From: a virus
IMG/VR virus record: IMGVR_UViG_3300024299_000060
Location: 1 to 24,061 of that record
Length of the DNA: 24,061 nt
Reading direction: 5' to 3' (one strand)
In this document: positions 1-7,334 of the stretch, piece by piece
How the letters are laid out: every line of letters starts with the position of its first letter
How positions within the stretch are numbered: position 1 is the stretch's first letter
The notes under the pieces: model-generated
What the model was told of the DNA's origin: nothing
Database searches by the model: none
The model's input: the letters and a program-made list of their open reading frames with translations, nothing else
Program-made: the position numbers and the translations under genes

Positions 1-636
1 TGGTGTTGGGACCATTCGATCGCAAACGACTTCATTGGTCATTGGGTACTAGATGATAACATTTCAGATTTCTATCGGCTGCATAAGAACAAACGCATTC
101 GGGTAGAGAGTGGTGTAATTTTCAAAATTGCCGAAGACTTCATTGACCGATATGAAAATATCCCTGTCTCTGGTTTCAATTATCGGTTCTTTGTTCCGCC
201 TGATAGTGACAGACCACCATTCCTTTTCAACACCAGGATTTATTCTTGCCTATACATCTTGAACGATTGCAGGCATAGGTGGCGTGGTCGCTATAATGAA
301 GATACCGACCTATCGCTTAACGTGATGAAAGACGGCGACGTGACCTGTCAGTTCAATATTTTCTTGCAGGGCAAAGACAAAACCCAAACCGTCAAGGGCG
401 GTAACTCTGCGGAGTTTTATGACGCCGAAGGCACCATGAATAAATCTCAAATGTTGGTGGATATGCACCCGGACGTTTGCCGGCTGTCATGGAAATATGG
501 TCGCTGGCACCACCATGTGGATTACAGCGGATTCGCTAAACGGAACAAGCCCCGGTTCAAGCCTGGGGTAGAGGAAAGCCTGACCAACGAGGTGAATAAC
601 TATGGTTTGAAACTTATTTCCAACTGGCAGCGGTAA
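1..636 (+). CDS. TET-associated glycosyltransferase-like protein (TAGT), 3' part
   Basis: The reading frame is open from the first base, so the 5' end lies outside the window; 211 residues remain. A TTG at 259 is only an internal leucine. The fragment contains WDHSIANDF, a VLDDNISDFYR stretch, an EDF..RYENI segment, NTRIYSCLYI, then RWRGRYNEDTDLSLNVMKDG, KGGNSAEFYD, HPDVCRLSWKYGRWHHHVDY and a basic tail. From memory this series, above all GRYNEDTDLSL and GR-HHHVDY, matches the family described as TET-associated glycosyltransferases, which are predicted to add sugars to oxidised or hydroxymethylated bases in phage DNA. The N-terminal nucleotide-sugar region is mostly missing, and no TET/JBP dioxygenase is visible here to support the role. 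The gene is followed by an intergenic gap and an independently promoted unit. Glycosyltransferase identity is fairly likely; the DNA-base substrate is inference. Confidence 0.62.
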   Translation, partial: WCWDHSIANDFIGHWVLDDNISDFYRLHKNKRIRVESGVIFKIAEDFIDRYENIPVSGFNYRFFVPPDSDRPPFLFNTRIYSCLYILNDCRHRWRGRYNEDTDLSLNVMKDGDVTCQFNIFLQGKDKTQTVKGGNSAEFYDAEGTMNKSQMLVDMHPDVCRLSWKYGRWHHHVDYSGFAKRNKPRFKPGVEESLTNEVNNYGLKLISNWQR

Positions 637-722
637 GTGTTGCATAAATGTCACACAGTAGGCACTAACTCTCATTAATTCGCTTTTTCTTCATAAATCG
701 ACATTCTAACCCTGCTTTTTGG

Positions 723-780
723 TTGACATTTGGTCAGAAATAGTGCATGATCAAATAGTAAGATCAAGAACCAAGAGAGA
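723..780 (+). promoter_or_regulatory. Early promoter cassette, copy 1 (sigma-70 type)
   Basis: TTGACA (723-728), a 17-nt spacer and CATGAT (746-751), followed by a conserved downstream segment with TGATC-N9-GATCA dyad and a purine-rich GAGAGA that serves as ribosome binding site. The first 43 bases are identical to those at 4424 and 22321 and differ at 3 positions from the copy at 3064. Start of transcription is expected near 758. The interval 637-722 shows no gene. Confidence 0.85.
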
Positions 781-784
781 ATAT

Positions 785-3028
785 ATGTATATGTCAGTTC
801 AAAAATCAATCGAGTCAGTAAGTCGTCTGACCAACCTGTTTGCCTCCGAAAATATGACGGTTCGTCATGTTCCCGGTTGTAAAACAGCCTCCATTAATCT
901 CAAGGATCGCGTTGTGACTCTTCCAGTTTGGAAAGATTGCCCGCCTGAGACAATGGATGTTTTGACTTCCCATGAAGCCTACGGTCACGGAATCAATACT
1001 CCGGCCGAAGGATTGCATGACGCAATTATGCCCGCCGGTAAATACAAAGGCAAGGGCTACAAATCCTTTCTGAACATTGTTGAAGATGCTCGTATTGAGA
1101 AATTGACAAAACGTCATTTTCCCGGTCTGAAGCGTTCTTATCATCTTGGCTACAAGTGGATGATCGAACAAAATTTCTTCGGTGAAAATATTGTCGGTCG
1201 TCTTGAAACAATGAAGTTGATTGACCGGTTCAATGTGGCTGCAAAGGCCGGAGCCAACCTTGATATTTCTTTTGAGGGTGATGAAGCCGTTTATTGGGAC
1301 CGGTTGATGAAACTGGAAACTTTTGACCAAGCCGTCGCTCTTGCTGACGAACTTTTTGAAAAGCAAAAAGAAGAAAACGAGAACGACCAAGAAGACGATT
1401 CTCCCGAAACGGATTCTTCCGGTGAAGAAGCGGGCGAGCCTGAAGAGGGTGAGCCTGAAGAGTCTGAAGAAGATGATTCAGAAGATGAAGACGACACCGA
1501 AACCAGCGGTTCTACCGATGAAGAAGGTGACGACGATTCAGAAGAAGAAGACGACGACGAGCCTAAAGAATCTTCCGGTGGAAAATCTGAAGAGGGTGAA
1601 GACTCTGTTGTAGAAAAAGATGTTGAAGAATCTGACGACGATCCTATTGCTGAAACCGACGAACTTTTCACGGATGCTGTTGAGCAAATGGCTGATACCA
1701 ATGCTTCAGAAATTAAGTATGTTTCTGTTCCTGATATCAACACCGATTTGATTACCGTGCCTTGGAATGTTGTTATTGAGGAAACCAACAAATATGTTGA
1801 AGCATATTACGCCGAGGATGTATGGGGAAAAGTTGACCAGGATTTGATTCAGTGGCGTGCTGACAATAACAAAGCCATTAATTGGATGGTTAAAGAATTC
1901 GAAATGAAGAAAGCGGCTGACGAACTTTCGCGGACTCGTTCTTCTAAGTCTGGAATTCTTGACCCACTCAAGTTGCATTCTTACCAGTTCAATGACGACA
2001 TTTTTGCGAAAGCCGAAACCGTTGTTGGTGGCAAGAACCACGGACTTGTTATGTTCATTGATTGGTCTGGCTCAATGACAACCAACATGCGTGGCACCAT
2101 CGAGCAACTTTTGAACCTCGTGACTTTTTGTCGTCGTGTTTCAATTCCTTTTGAAGTTTATGCCTTCACCGACCGTCCTGAAATGGAAAAGTTGACTGGC
2201 GGACGGAACGACATAGATGGTCAACCTTTCAACCTGATGCAGCCTTCACCCAAAGACGGTGAATATGTGTTTGATGAATCTTTCCGGTTGATGAATATGT
2301 TTTCAAGCAAAATGTCTGGAAACGATTTTCGCCAGATGATGAAAACAATGATGATGCTGGCGCGTCGTGCTGGTGGTGCAGTTCAACTTGGCGGAACGCC
2401 TTTGAATGATACCATTATTGCTGCGGCTGATGTTGTCGAGCGGTTCACCAAGCGGAACAATGTTCAAGTTGTCAACACCGTTTTCTTGACGGATGGCGAT
2501 AGCATGTACGGCGGCTTCATGAACGGTGAACACAAGGATCACGTTATCGCTTCTAGTTACAGTTTTCGTAACAAGACGTTGGTTCTGACCGATAAGAAGC
2601 GTGGTTATATCAATGAGTTGGTTGACCAAAACCCTACTCGGCAGTTCCTTGATTATTTCCGGGCTGTTTCTGGAAATGAAGTTATGGGCTTTTTCCTGAC
2701 CAATAAAAACAAAAAGTCTTTTATTGATGCCTTCGATTCTCGGCACGGCTGTGCCTATACCGGTCGTCGGAACCAGTTCCAAACACCTGGCGGTCAAGAG
2801 TCTTACCAGGAATTCCGTAGCGCCAACTTTACTATCGTAAAGGACCAAGGCTACTCTGAATTGTATTTCATTGCCGATGGCGATTCGCTTCGTTCTGGAA
2901 ATACTGACCTGACCGGCGTTACTGCCCAGTCAACTAAAGGGCAAGTTCGGAAAGCGTTCATGGATTCAACTAAAGGTTTGAAAGAAAAGCGTGTTCTTCT
3001 GACCCGGTTCGTTGAAAAAATCGCATAA
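785..3028 (+). CDS. cobT: CobT-like VWA-domain protein with acidic linker
   Basis: Predicted 747-aa protein. The open frame continues upstream to a TTG at 719, but that lies in the promoter, so ATG 785 is chosen (ATG 791 is equally possible; GAGAGA lies just upstream). Three regions are visible. Residues about 1-190 contain HEAYGHG (63-69) and NIVEDARIE (E100, D101), resembling the metallopeptidase-like half found with some VWA proteins. Residues about 195-290 are an extremely Asp/Glu/Ser-rich linker. The C-terminal half is a VWA domain with an intact MIDAS: DWSGS (D426, S428, S430), T538 in GGTP and D570 in LTDGD. CobT with CobS normally drives magnesium/cobalt chelatases; phage homologues are annotated as cobaltochelatase subunits, but no large chelatase subunit (CobN/ChlH) is present here, so a remodelling role with the neighbouring AAA+ protein is more plausible. 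The gene has its own promoter and hairpin. Confidence 0.8.
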   Translation: MYMSVQKSIESVSRLTNLFASENMTVRHVPGCKTASINLKDRVVTLPVWKDCPPETMDVLTSHEAYGHGINTPAEGLHDAIMPAGKYKGKGYKSFLNIVEDARIEKLTKRHFPGLKRSYHLGYKWMIEQNFFGENIVGRLETMKLIDRFNVAAKAGANLDISFEGDEAVYWDRLMKLETFDQAVALADELFEKQKEENENDQEDDSPETDSSGEEAGEPEEGEPEESEEDDSEDEDDTETSGSTDEEGDDDSEEEDDDEPKESSGGKSEEGEDSVVEKDVEESDDDPIAETDELFTDAVEQMADTNASEIKYVSVPDINTDLITVPWNVVIEETNKYVEAYYAEDVWGKVDQDLIQWRADNNKAINWMVKEFEMKKAADELSRTRSSKSGILDPLKLHSYQFNDDIFAKAETVVGGKNHGLVMFIDWSGSMTTNMRGTIEQLLNLVTFCRRVSIPFEVYAFTDRPEMEKLTGGRNDIDGQPFNLMQPSPKDGEYVFDESFRLMNMFSSKMSGNDFRQMMKTMMMLARRAGGAVQLGGTPLNDTIIAAADVVERFTKRNNVQVVNTVFLTDGDSMYGGFMNGEHKDHVIASSYSFRNKTLVLTDKKRGYINELVDQNPTRQFLDYFRAVSGNEVMGFFLTNKNKKSFIDAFDSRHGCAYTGRRNQFQTPGGQESYQEFRSANFTIVKDQGYSELYFIADGDSLRSGNTDLTGVTAQSTKGQVRKAFMDSTKGLKEKRVLLTRFVEKIA

Positions 3029-3054
3029 AAGGTGAGAAATGTGCACCTTTTATG
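3024..3054 (+). terminator. Hairpin overlapping the stop codon of the CobT-like gene
   Basis: Perfect 11-bp stem: CATAAAAGGTG (3024-3034) pairs with CACCTTTTATG (3044-3054) around a 9-nt loop. The left arm contains the TAA stop (3026-3028). The U-rich right arm lacks a long tail, so it may end transcription weakly or protect the 3' end of the message. Confidence 0.6.
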
Positions 3055-3063
3055 TCGATTTCG

Positions 3064-3126
3064 CTTGACATTTGGTCGAAAATAGTGCATGATCAGATAG
3101 TAAGATCAGAAACCAAGAGAGAGAGA
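3064..3126 (+). promoter_or_regulatory. Early promoter cassette, copy 2
   Basis: TTGACA (3064-3069), 17-nt spacer, CATGAT (3087-3092), TGATC-N9-GATCA dyad and GAGAGAGAGA ribosome-binding tract. It differs from the other three copies at three positions within the 43-bp core (AG to GA in the spacer, A to G downstream of the -10). Confidence 0.85.
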
Positions 3127-3135
3127 AAAGAAAAT

Positions 3136-4344
3136 ATGTTAAATCAAGTCCGTACCGATTTCGTTCAAGAAGCCTACAAACGCTTTGGTGAATACATTAG
3201 TATCGCCCAGGCCGATGAAGTCTCCGAGGCCCTCGGCCAGAAGTCTTCATATAACTGGATGAAAAAGTATTCCGCAGGCCGGAACACTCGTAAATTGCCT
3301 TTGGCTGAGGCTGGAGTCCTTGAGGGCCCAGCCGCACTTGTTGTTCCTAACGCAACAGTCGCCATTGCGAATACGGAATCCACCGTAATCGAAAATGTTG
3401 TTTCGATTGAAGAAGCAGCCAAGCCTGCGCCCTCCGTTTTGAAAGTGGTTCAAAATTTGATTCCTAAACGTGACGCACTTTTTGTGCCCTTCGGCTTCGC
3501 AAAACAACTTGAGAAAATTTTCAAGTCTGGAAGGTTCTTCCCTACGTTTATCACTGGTTTGTCCGGTAACGGCAAGACCTATATGATTGAACAGGTCGCT
3601 GCCAAACTTGGTCGGAAGTTGATTCGTACCAACATCACCGTCGAAACCGACGAGGATGATTTGATTGGCGGCTTCCGTCTTGTCAATGGCGAGACAATGT
3701 TTTTCAAAGGCCCAGTTATCAAAGCCATGGAAGAAGGCGCGATTCTCCTGTTGGATGAAATCGACCTTGGTCACCCTTCGAAGATCATGTGTCTTCAGTC
3801 GATTCTTGAGGGCGCTTCGTATTTCATCAAAAAGACTGGTGAGACCGTAGCCCCTGCAAAGGGATTCACGATTGTCGGTACTGCGAATACCAAAGGTAAG
3901 GGTTCAGAAGACGGTCGCTTCATCGGCACCAACGTTTTGAACGAAGCCTTTCTTGAGCGGTTCACCGTTACTGTCGAGCAGGAATACCCTGCCCTGGCCG
4001 TTGAAAAGAAAATCCTTTCGAAGGTTTTCGAATCTCTTGACCTCCCTGGCGACTCAACCTTCATTGACAAATTGACAATGTGGGCCGAGACCATCCGTAA
4101 AACTTTTTACGCTGGTGGTGTTGATGAAATTATTTCAACCCGTCGTCTTGTTCACATTGCGAACACCTTCGCCGTCTTCGGTGACCGTTACGAGGCAGTC
4201 GAACTTTGCCTGAACCGGTTTGATGATGCGACCAAGGAATCGTTCCTGTCGCTTTACTCCGCTACCGACGAGGAAGCCGTTGCGGTTACCGAACCGGATG
4301 ATGCCAGCGGCTTGCATAATGGCGACGACCTTACACCCTTCTAG
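3136..4344 (+). CDS. cobS: CobS-like AAA+ ATPase (MoxR type)
   Basis: Predicted 402-aa protein; ATG 3136 is chosen because the frame upstream of it is the repeated promoter. Residues 1 to about 110 form an N-terminal region with a YKRFGEYISIAQADEV segment and an SSYNWMKKYSAG motif, not recognised as a known fold. The AAA+ core follows: Walker A GLSGNGKT (141-148), an ETDEDDLIGGF loop, Walker B LLLDEID (about 203-209), sensor GTANT, and arginine-finger region NEAFLERF. This is the CobS/MoxR pattern. Such ATPases form hexameric rings that work with a VWA partner, and the gene just upstream supplies one with an intact MIDAS. The two genes nevertheless have separate promoters. ATPase identity is secure. 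Real cobalamin synthesis is unlikely, since no other pathway gene is here; a target-remodelling or anti-host role is inference. Confidence 0.88.
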   Translation: MLNQVRTDFVQEAYKRFGEYISIAQADEVSEALGQKSSYNWMKKYSAGRNTRKLPLAEAGVLEGPAALVVPNATVAIANTESTVIENVVSIEEAAKPAPSVLKVVQNLIPKRDALFVPFGFAKQLEKIFKSGRFFPTFITGLSGNGKTYMIEQVAAKLGRKLIRTNITVETDEDDLIGGFRLVNGETMFFKGPVIKAMEEGAILLLDEIDLGHPSKIMCLQSILEGASYFIKKTGETVAPAKGFTIVGTANTKGKGSEDGRFIGTNVLNEAFLERFTVTVEQEYPALAVEKKILSKVFESLDLPGDSTFIDKLTMWAETIRKTFYAGGVDEIISTRRLVHIANTFAVFGDRYEAVELCLNRFDDATKESFLSLYSATDEEAVAVTEPDDASGLHNGDDLTPF

Positions 4345-4374
4345 GTCTCTCTTACATTTCTCTCCCTAGAAGGG
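4336..4374 (+). terminator. Hairpin spanning the stop codon of the CobS-like gene
   Basis: CCCTTCTAGG (4336-4345) pairs perfectly with CCTAGAAGGG (4365-4374) around a 19-nt loop. The left arm includes the TAG stop (4342-4344). It directly precedes a stronger terminator hairpin and may act with it or guard the mRNA end. Confidence 0.45.
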
Positions 4375-4375
4375 C

Positions 4376-4420
4376 GCTGCCGGAAGTTTCTCGCTTCCGG
4401 CAGCATTTTATCAATTTTTA
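4376..4420 (+). terminator. Rho-independent terminator after the CobS-like gene
   Basis: Perfect 11-bp GC-rich stem, GCTGCCGGAAG (4376-4386) with CTTCCGGCAGC (4394-4404), a 7-nt loop and a T-rich tail (ATTTTATCAATTTTTA). This is the clearest intrinsic terminator in the window and lies 4 bp before the next promoter's upstream flank. Confidence 0.88.
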
Positions 4421-4423
4421 GTA

Positions 4424-4483
4424 TTGACATTTGGTCAGAAATAGTGCATGATCAAATAGTAAGATCGAAAACCAAGAGAGAGA
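4424..4483 (+). promoter_or_regulatory. Early promoter cassette, copy 3
   Basis: TTGACA (4424-4429), 17-nt spacer, CATGAT (4447-4452). The 43-bp core is identical to copies 1 and 4. GAGAGAGA (4475-4482) sits almost against the ATG at 4484. Here the downstream dyad ends GATCG instead of GATCA. Confidence 0.85.
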
Positions 4484-6208
4484 ATGACTTATTTGAAAAA
4501 CGCCTGGGACATTCCTGATATTCTTCGGGTTAACCAACAAAAATATCTCGTTGAACCCGCCCTTAGATTTATTGATAGCAATGAATCTGATGGCCAGATT
4601 GGAATCCTTAGCGCCGATACCGGCAATGGTAAAACATATACCGTTATTAATGGCATCATCCCCGCAATAGTAGTCAAGAAGATCAACGCAGGTGTTGACC
4701 TTAAGAAAGAGAGCCTGAATTTTATTATTCTTGCGCCGTCGACCGAATTAGTTGATGAAATTTACGAGACGGTATATGAAACCTATACCTCACATGAATA
4801 CAACATTAGTTCTCCTGGGCGAGTAGATGTTTTCAACAATTTCATCGGTATCAAAAAGACAGGTATCAACATTGTTGTGACAACGATTCAGACATGGCTC
4901 AATAACTATGCCAACTTGAACGCTAGTTTCACTGGATTGTTTTGGGATGAAATCCATCATGGTGGTTGTCCTAGTGACTTGTTGTATTATTTCGACTTGG
5001 GGCATGGTAGCGCCGGGGGGCACTCAAACTATGAAGCCCGGTGGTATAATTCTGTTATAGATGGCGATGTGGAATACCGTTTCGGTTTCTCTGGCACCCC
5101 GATGACCAGTCATATTGAAAGCAAAGAAAAATATGTGATGGTATCCAATGATATGCCGTCGGCATCATATTCGAAGCCCGCCGTCTTTGACCCGATTTTT
5201 ACCACGACCTATTCAGATAGTACAGAAGAACTGGTCAAAACAATCTTGGTCAAAAACGCTATTGTGAAATATTTGAAAGAGGAGAAGCCCGAAGCCCTTA
5301 AGAATTTCCACCAAACAAAGGTCACTGGTATTCTGAAAGTTGGTTCGAAAGCTATGCCATACAACATATGGCATGCCAGAAGAGATATGAAAAAATTCAT
5401 AAACCAATATCAAAACACCACCATAGAATATGATGGAGTCACATTAAACCTTGAGGGTGGCAACTTCGCTGTAAATAACCATAACGAGCGTAGTAAGGGC
5501 TATGATACATCAAGGGAAGTTTTTTGTGATCTGGCTGACAACAAATCCGATTTGTTATTTGCTATTGTTGTTGAACTTGGCAGTGTGGGTATCAATGTAC
5601 CAAATCTAGGTGCGGTTGCCTTGGCAAGACGTATTGAAAATTCTGCAAGTGTATATAATAACTCGATTCAATATTACGGTCGCTTGAACCGTTGTGAACG
5701 AGATTTCTATTTTACAGCCGGTGAATTTTCAGAGGCTTCAGCCGAAGACCGCGAAACGATTTACAATTATTTCATGGCAACCAACTGCGTTCAGCCTATT
5801 GGGATAACTTCTTCTGGGTCAATCGAAGGGGTCAAAACTTTTGTTGATAAGAATGTGCCATCGGATGCTGTTTGGATAACTCTAAATTCCTTAAATGATG
5901 TGGGTTCAAATTTGGTTGGTTCGTCAACCTCGGGCTCCTCTACAGACCGAGATACCATCTATCAGAAGTACAAAAAGAATCGTTGTGAGATTCCTGGTTG
6001 TGATTGTTACGAGCGATATGTTTCTAGTCCTGATGAGCCATCATTTTCAGAAATGCGTTTCAATGAACGCCTGCATGTTTATAAGGCAATTCTTGATGTT
6101 GACCATATTGATGGTGACAGGGATAATATGGTTCCATCTAATCTTTGGACCATTTGTTCACCACAGCATAAGTTGAAATCTTATGAAAACGGCGATTACA
6201 TATCATAG
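4484..6208 (+). CDS. SF2 helicase fused to C-terminal HNH nuclease domain
   Basis: Predicted 574-aa protein. The helicase part shows motif I ADTGNGKT (44-51), motif II DEIH (155-158), motif III SGTP (203-206), a motif V-like GSVGINVPNLG and motif VI QYYGRLNR (396-403), typical of DEAD/DEAH-like ATPases that move along or open DNA. The C-terminal part has C501, C506 and C508 (CEIPGCDC), then VDHIDGDRDN (D540, H541), N553 and CSPQH (C558, H562): an HNH nuclease pattern with zinc-binding cysteines. One polypeptide therefore carries an ATP-driven motor and a DNA-cutting domain. It is not evidently T4 UvsW or Dda. Own promoter and terminator; third gene with the same promoter cassette. The helicase call is secure, the HNH call strong on motif grounds, the biological role unknown. 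Confidence 0.85.
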   Translation: MTYLKNAWDIPDILRVNQQKYLVEPALRFIDSNESDGQIGILSADTGNGKTYTVINGIIPAIVVKKINAGVDLKKESLNFIILAPSTELVDEIYETVYETYTSHEYNISSPGRVDVFNNFIGIKKTGINIVVTTIQTWLNNYANLNASFTGLFWDEIHHGGCPSDLLYYFDLGHGSAGGHSNYEARWYNSVIDGDVEYRFGFSGTPMTSHIESKEKYVMVSNDMPSASYSKPAVFDPIFTTTYSDSTEELVKTILVKNAIVKYLKEEKPEALKNFHQTKVTGILKVGSKAMPYNIWHARRDMKKFINQYQNTTIEYDGVTLNLEGGNFAVNNHNERSKGYDTSREVFCDLADNKSDLLFAIVVELGSVGINVPNLGAVALARRIENSASVYNNSIQYYGRLNRCERDFYFTAGEFSEASAEDRETIYNYFMATNCVQPIGITSSGSIEGVKTFVDKNVPSDAVWITLNSLNDVGSNLVGSSTSGSSTDRDTIYQKYKKNRCEIPGCDCYERYVSSPDEPSFSEMRFNERLHVYKAILDVDHIDGDRDNMVPSNLWTICSPQHKLKSYENGDYIS

Positions 6209-6209
6209 G

Positions 6210-6240
6210 AAAATACCCACTTTGTTGGTATTTTTGTATT
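6210..6240 (+). terminator. Intrinsic terminator after helicase-HNH gene
   Basis: AAAATACC (6210-6217) pairs with GGTATTTT (6227-6234), 9-nt loop, continuing into a T-rich tail TTTTTGTATT. It begins 2 bases after the TAG stop and its tail merges with the -35 box of the next promoter. Confidence 0.7.
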
Positions 6241-6267
6241 GACATACTGTGAGTTTTACTATATAAT
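6239..6267 (+). promoter_or_regulatory. Consensus sigma-70 promoter
   Basis: TTGACA (6239-6244), 17-nt spacer, TATAAT (6262-6267): both boxes match consensus. The start of transcription should be near 6274, giving a leader of about 26 nt with GAGGA (6289-6293) before ATG 6300. A TGTAAATAATG sequence (6279-6289) also fits a possible late-promoter motif. Confidence 0.88.
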
Positions 6268-6299
6268 GGTAAGTGAAATGTAAATAATGAGGAAATATA

Positions 6300-7334
6300 A
6301 TGGAAGTATCTATTGACGTTGAAGAACTAAGAAAACGCCGAATATTCGTCGCAACACCGATGTACGGTGGAAACTGCCATGGCATGTATACCAAATCCAC
6401 AGCCGACTTGGCTATGCTTTCGACAAAGTATGGCATTGAGGTAAAGTTCTTTTACCTGTTCAATGAATCCCTAATCACCCGCGCCCGTAACTATCTGGTT
6501 GATGAATTTTTGCGAAGTGATTTTGATTACCTGATGTTCATTGATTCGGATATTGGATTCGACCCGAATGATGTTCTGACACTGGCCGCACTATTGGACC
6601 CAGCCGACGACAAAGAAATTATCTGTGGTCCTTATCCAAAGAAAACCATCGCATGGGAAAAGATTAAACATGCGGTCGACCGTGGCTTTGCAGACAAGAA
6701 CCCAAACAACCTTGAGAAATATGTCGGCGACTATGTTTTCAACCCAGTCGGTGGCTCTGAAGAAATTCAGATTGATATTCCTGTTGAGGTTATGGAGGGT
6801 GGAACAGGCTTTATGATGATCCACCGTTCGGCTCTTGAAAAATATGCGGCTGCATATCCAGAATTCATGTACCGACCAGACCACGTTCGTACAGACGCTT
6901 TCGATGGCACCCGTGAAATCATGGCTTTCTTTGATTGCGTCATTGACGACAAGAATACCCAAATGCACCAACGGCTCCGCAACTTGATTGATGCTGATTT
7001 GCCGAAAGAAGATATTGTGGCTGACCTTGAGAAGTTGGTTGACTATAAAGACGACGAAGGTTATTCGAAACGCTACCTGTCAGAAGATTACATGTTCTGT
7101 CAGTGGGCTAGAAAAGCCGATATCAAAGTCTGGCTCTGCCCATGGATGCGCTTACAGCATTGTGGTTCGTATACTTTTGGTGGTTCTCTTGCTGACCTCG
7201 CAGAGATTGGCGCAGCCGCAACGATTGATACAAGAGTCGTTCAACAGCGGAAAGATTTGGCCAATTCAGCCAAAACTGGTCCTGTTATCGAACCACCTGT
7301 AAGGAAAAAGAAGCGCCTGAAAGCCACAACATGA
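6300..7334 (+). CDS. GT-A type glycosyltransferase-like protein
   Basis: Predicted 344-aa protein starting at an ATG with a good GAGGA ribosome site. The N-terminus has a beta strand and IFVATPMYGG, followed by NESLITRARNYLVDEF and LMFIDSDIGFDP, whose D82-S-D84 is the DxD-type metal/nucleotide-sugar signature of GT-A folds. Further segments include GGTGFMMIHRSALE and EDYMFCQWARKADIKVWLCPW, the usual acceptor-side and late core elements, and a Lys/Arg-rich tail (RKKKRLK). Similar proteins are common in T4-like phages. The substrate may be a DNA base or a structural protein; the sequence does not decide. It overlaps the dNMP kinase by 4 nt (ATGA), so the two are probably translated together. 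Confidence 0.75.
   Translation: MEVSIDVEELRKRRIFVATPMYGGNCHGMYTKSTADLAMLSTKYGIEVKFFYLFNESLITRARNYLVDEFLRSDFDYLMFIDSDIGFDPNDVLTLAALLDPADDKEIICGPYPKKTIAWEKIKHAVDRGFADKNPNNLEKYVGDYVFNPVGGSEEIQIDIPVEVMEGGTGFMMIHRSALEKYAAAYPEFMYRPDHVRTDAFDGTREIMAFFDCVIDDKNTQMHQRLRNLIDADLPKEDIVADLEKLVDYKDDEGYSKRYLSEDYMFCQWARKADIKVWLCPWMRLQHCGSYTFGGSLADLAEIGAAATIDTRVVQQRKDLANSAKTGPVIEPPVRKKKRLKATT

Noticed and set aside
1323-1613. Plus-strand lysine-rich frame inside the CobT-like gene
   Set aside because: Shifted reading of the same acidic repeat, with no ribosome site and an implausible composition.
1291-1791. Minus-strand frame encoding a serine-rich 166-aa product
   Set aside because: It is the mirror of the GAA/GAT/GAC-rich acidic linker on the + strand; polyserine is the expected artefact and no promoter or ribosome site supports it.
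719-3135. Longer N-termini from TTG 719 and ATG 3052 sharing a DIW-S-IVHDQIVRS-like peptide
   Set aside because: The shared peptide is the translation of the repeated promoter DNA, which holds the -35 and -10 boxes; the purine-rich ribosome site points to the ATGs at 785 and 3136.
4067-4090. TTGACA-like sequence inside the CobS-like gene as a promoter
   Set aside because: No suitable -10 box at 16-18 nt and no gene start follows; it encodes KLTMW in frame.
785-4344. Cobalamin biosynthesis by the CobS/CobT pair
   Set aside because: No CobN or other pathway gene is in the window; AAA+ and VWA pairs are used for many remodelling tasks, so names are kept only as family labels.
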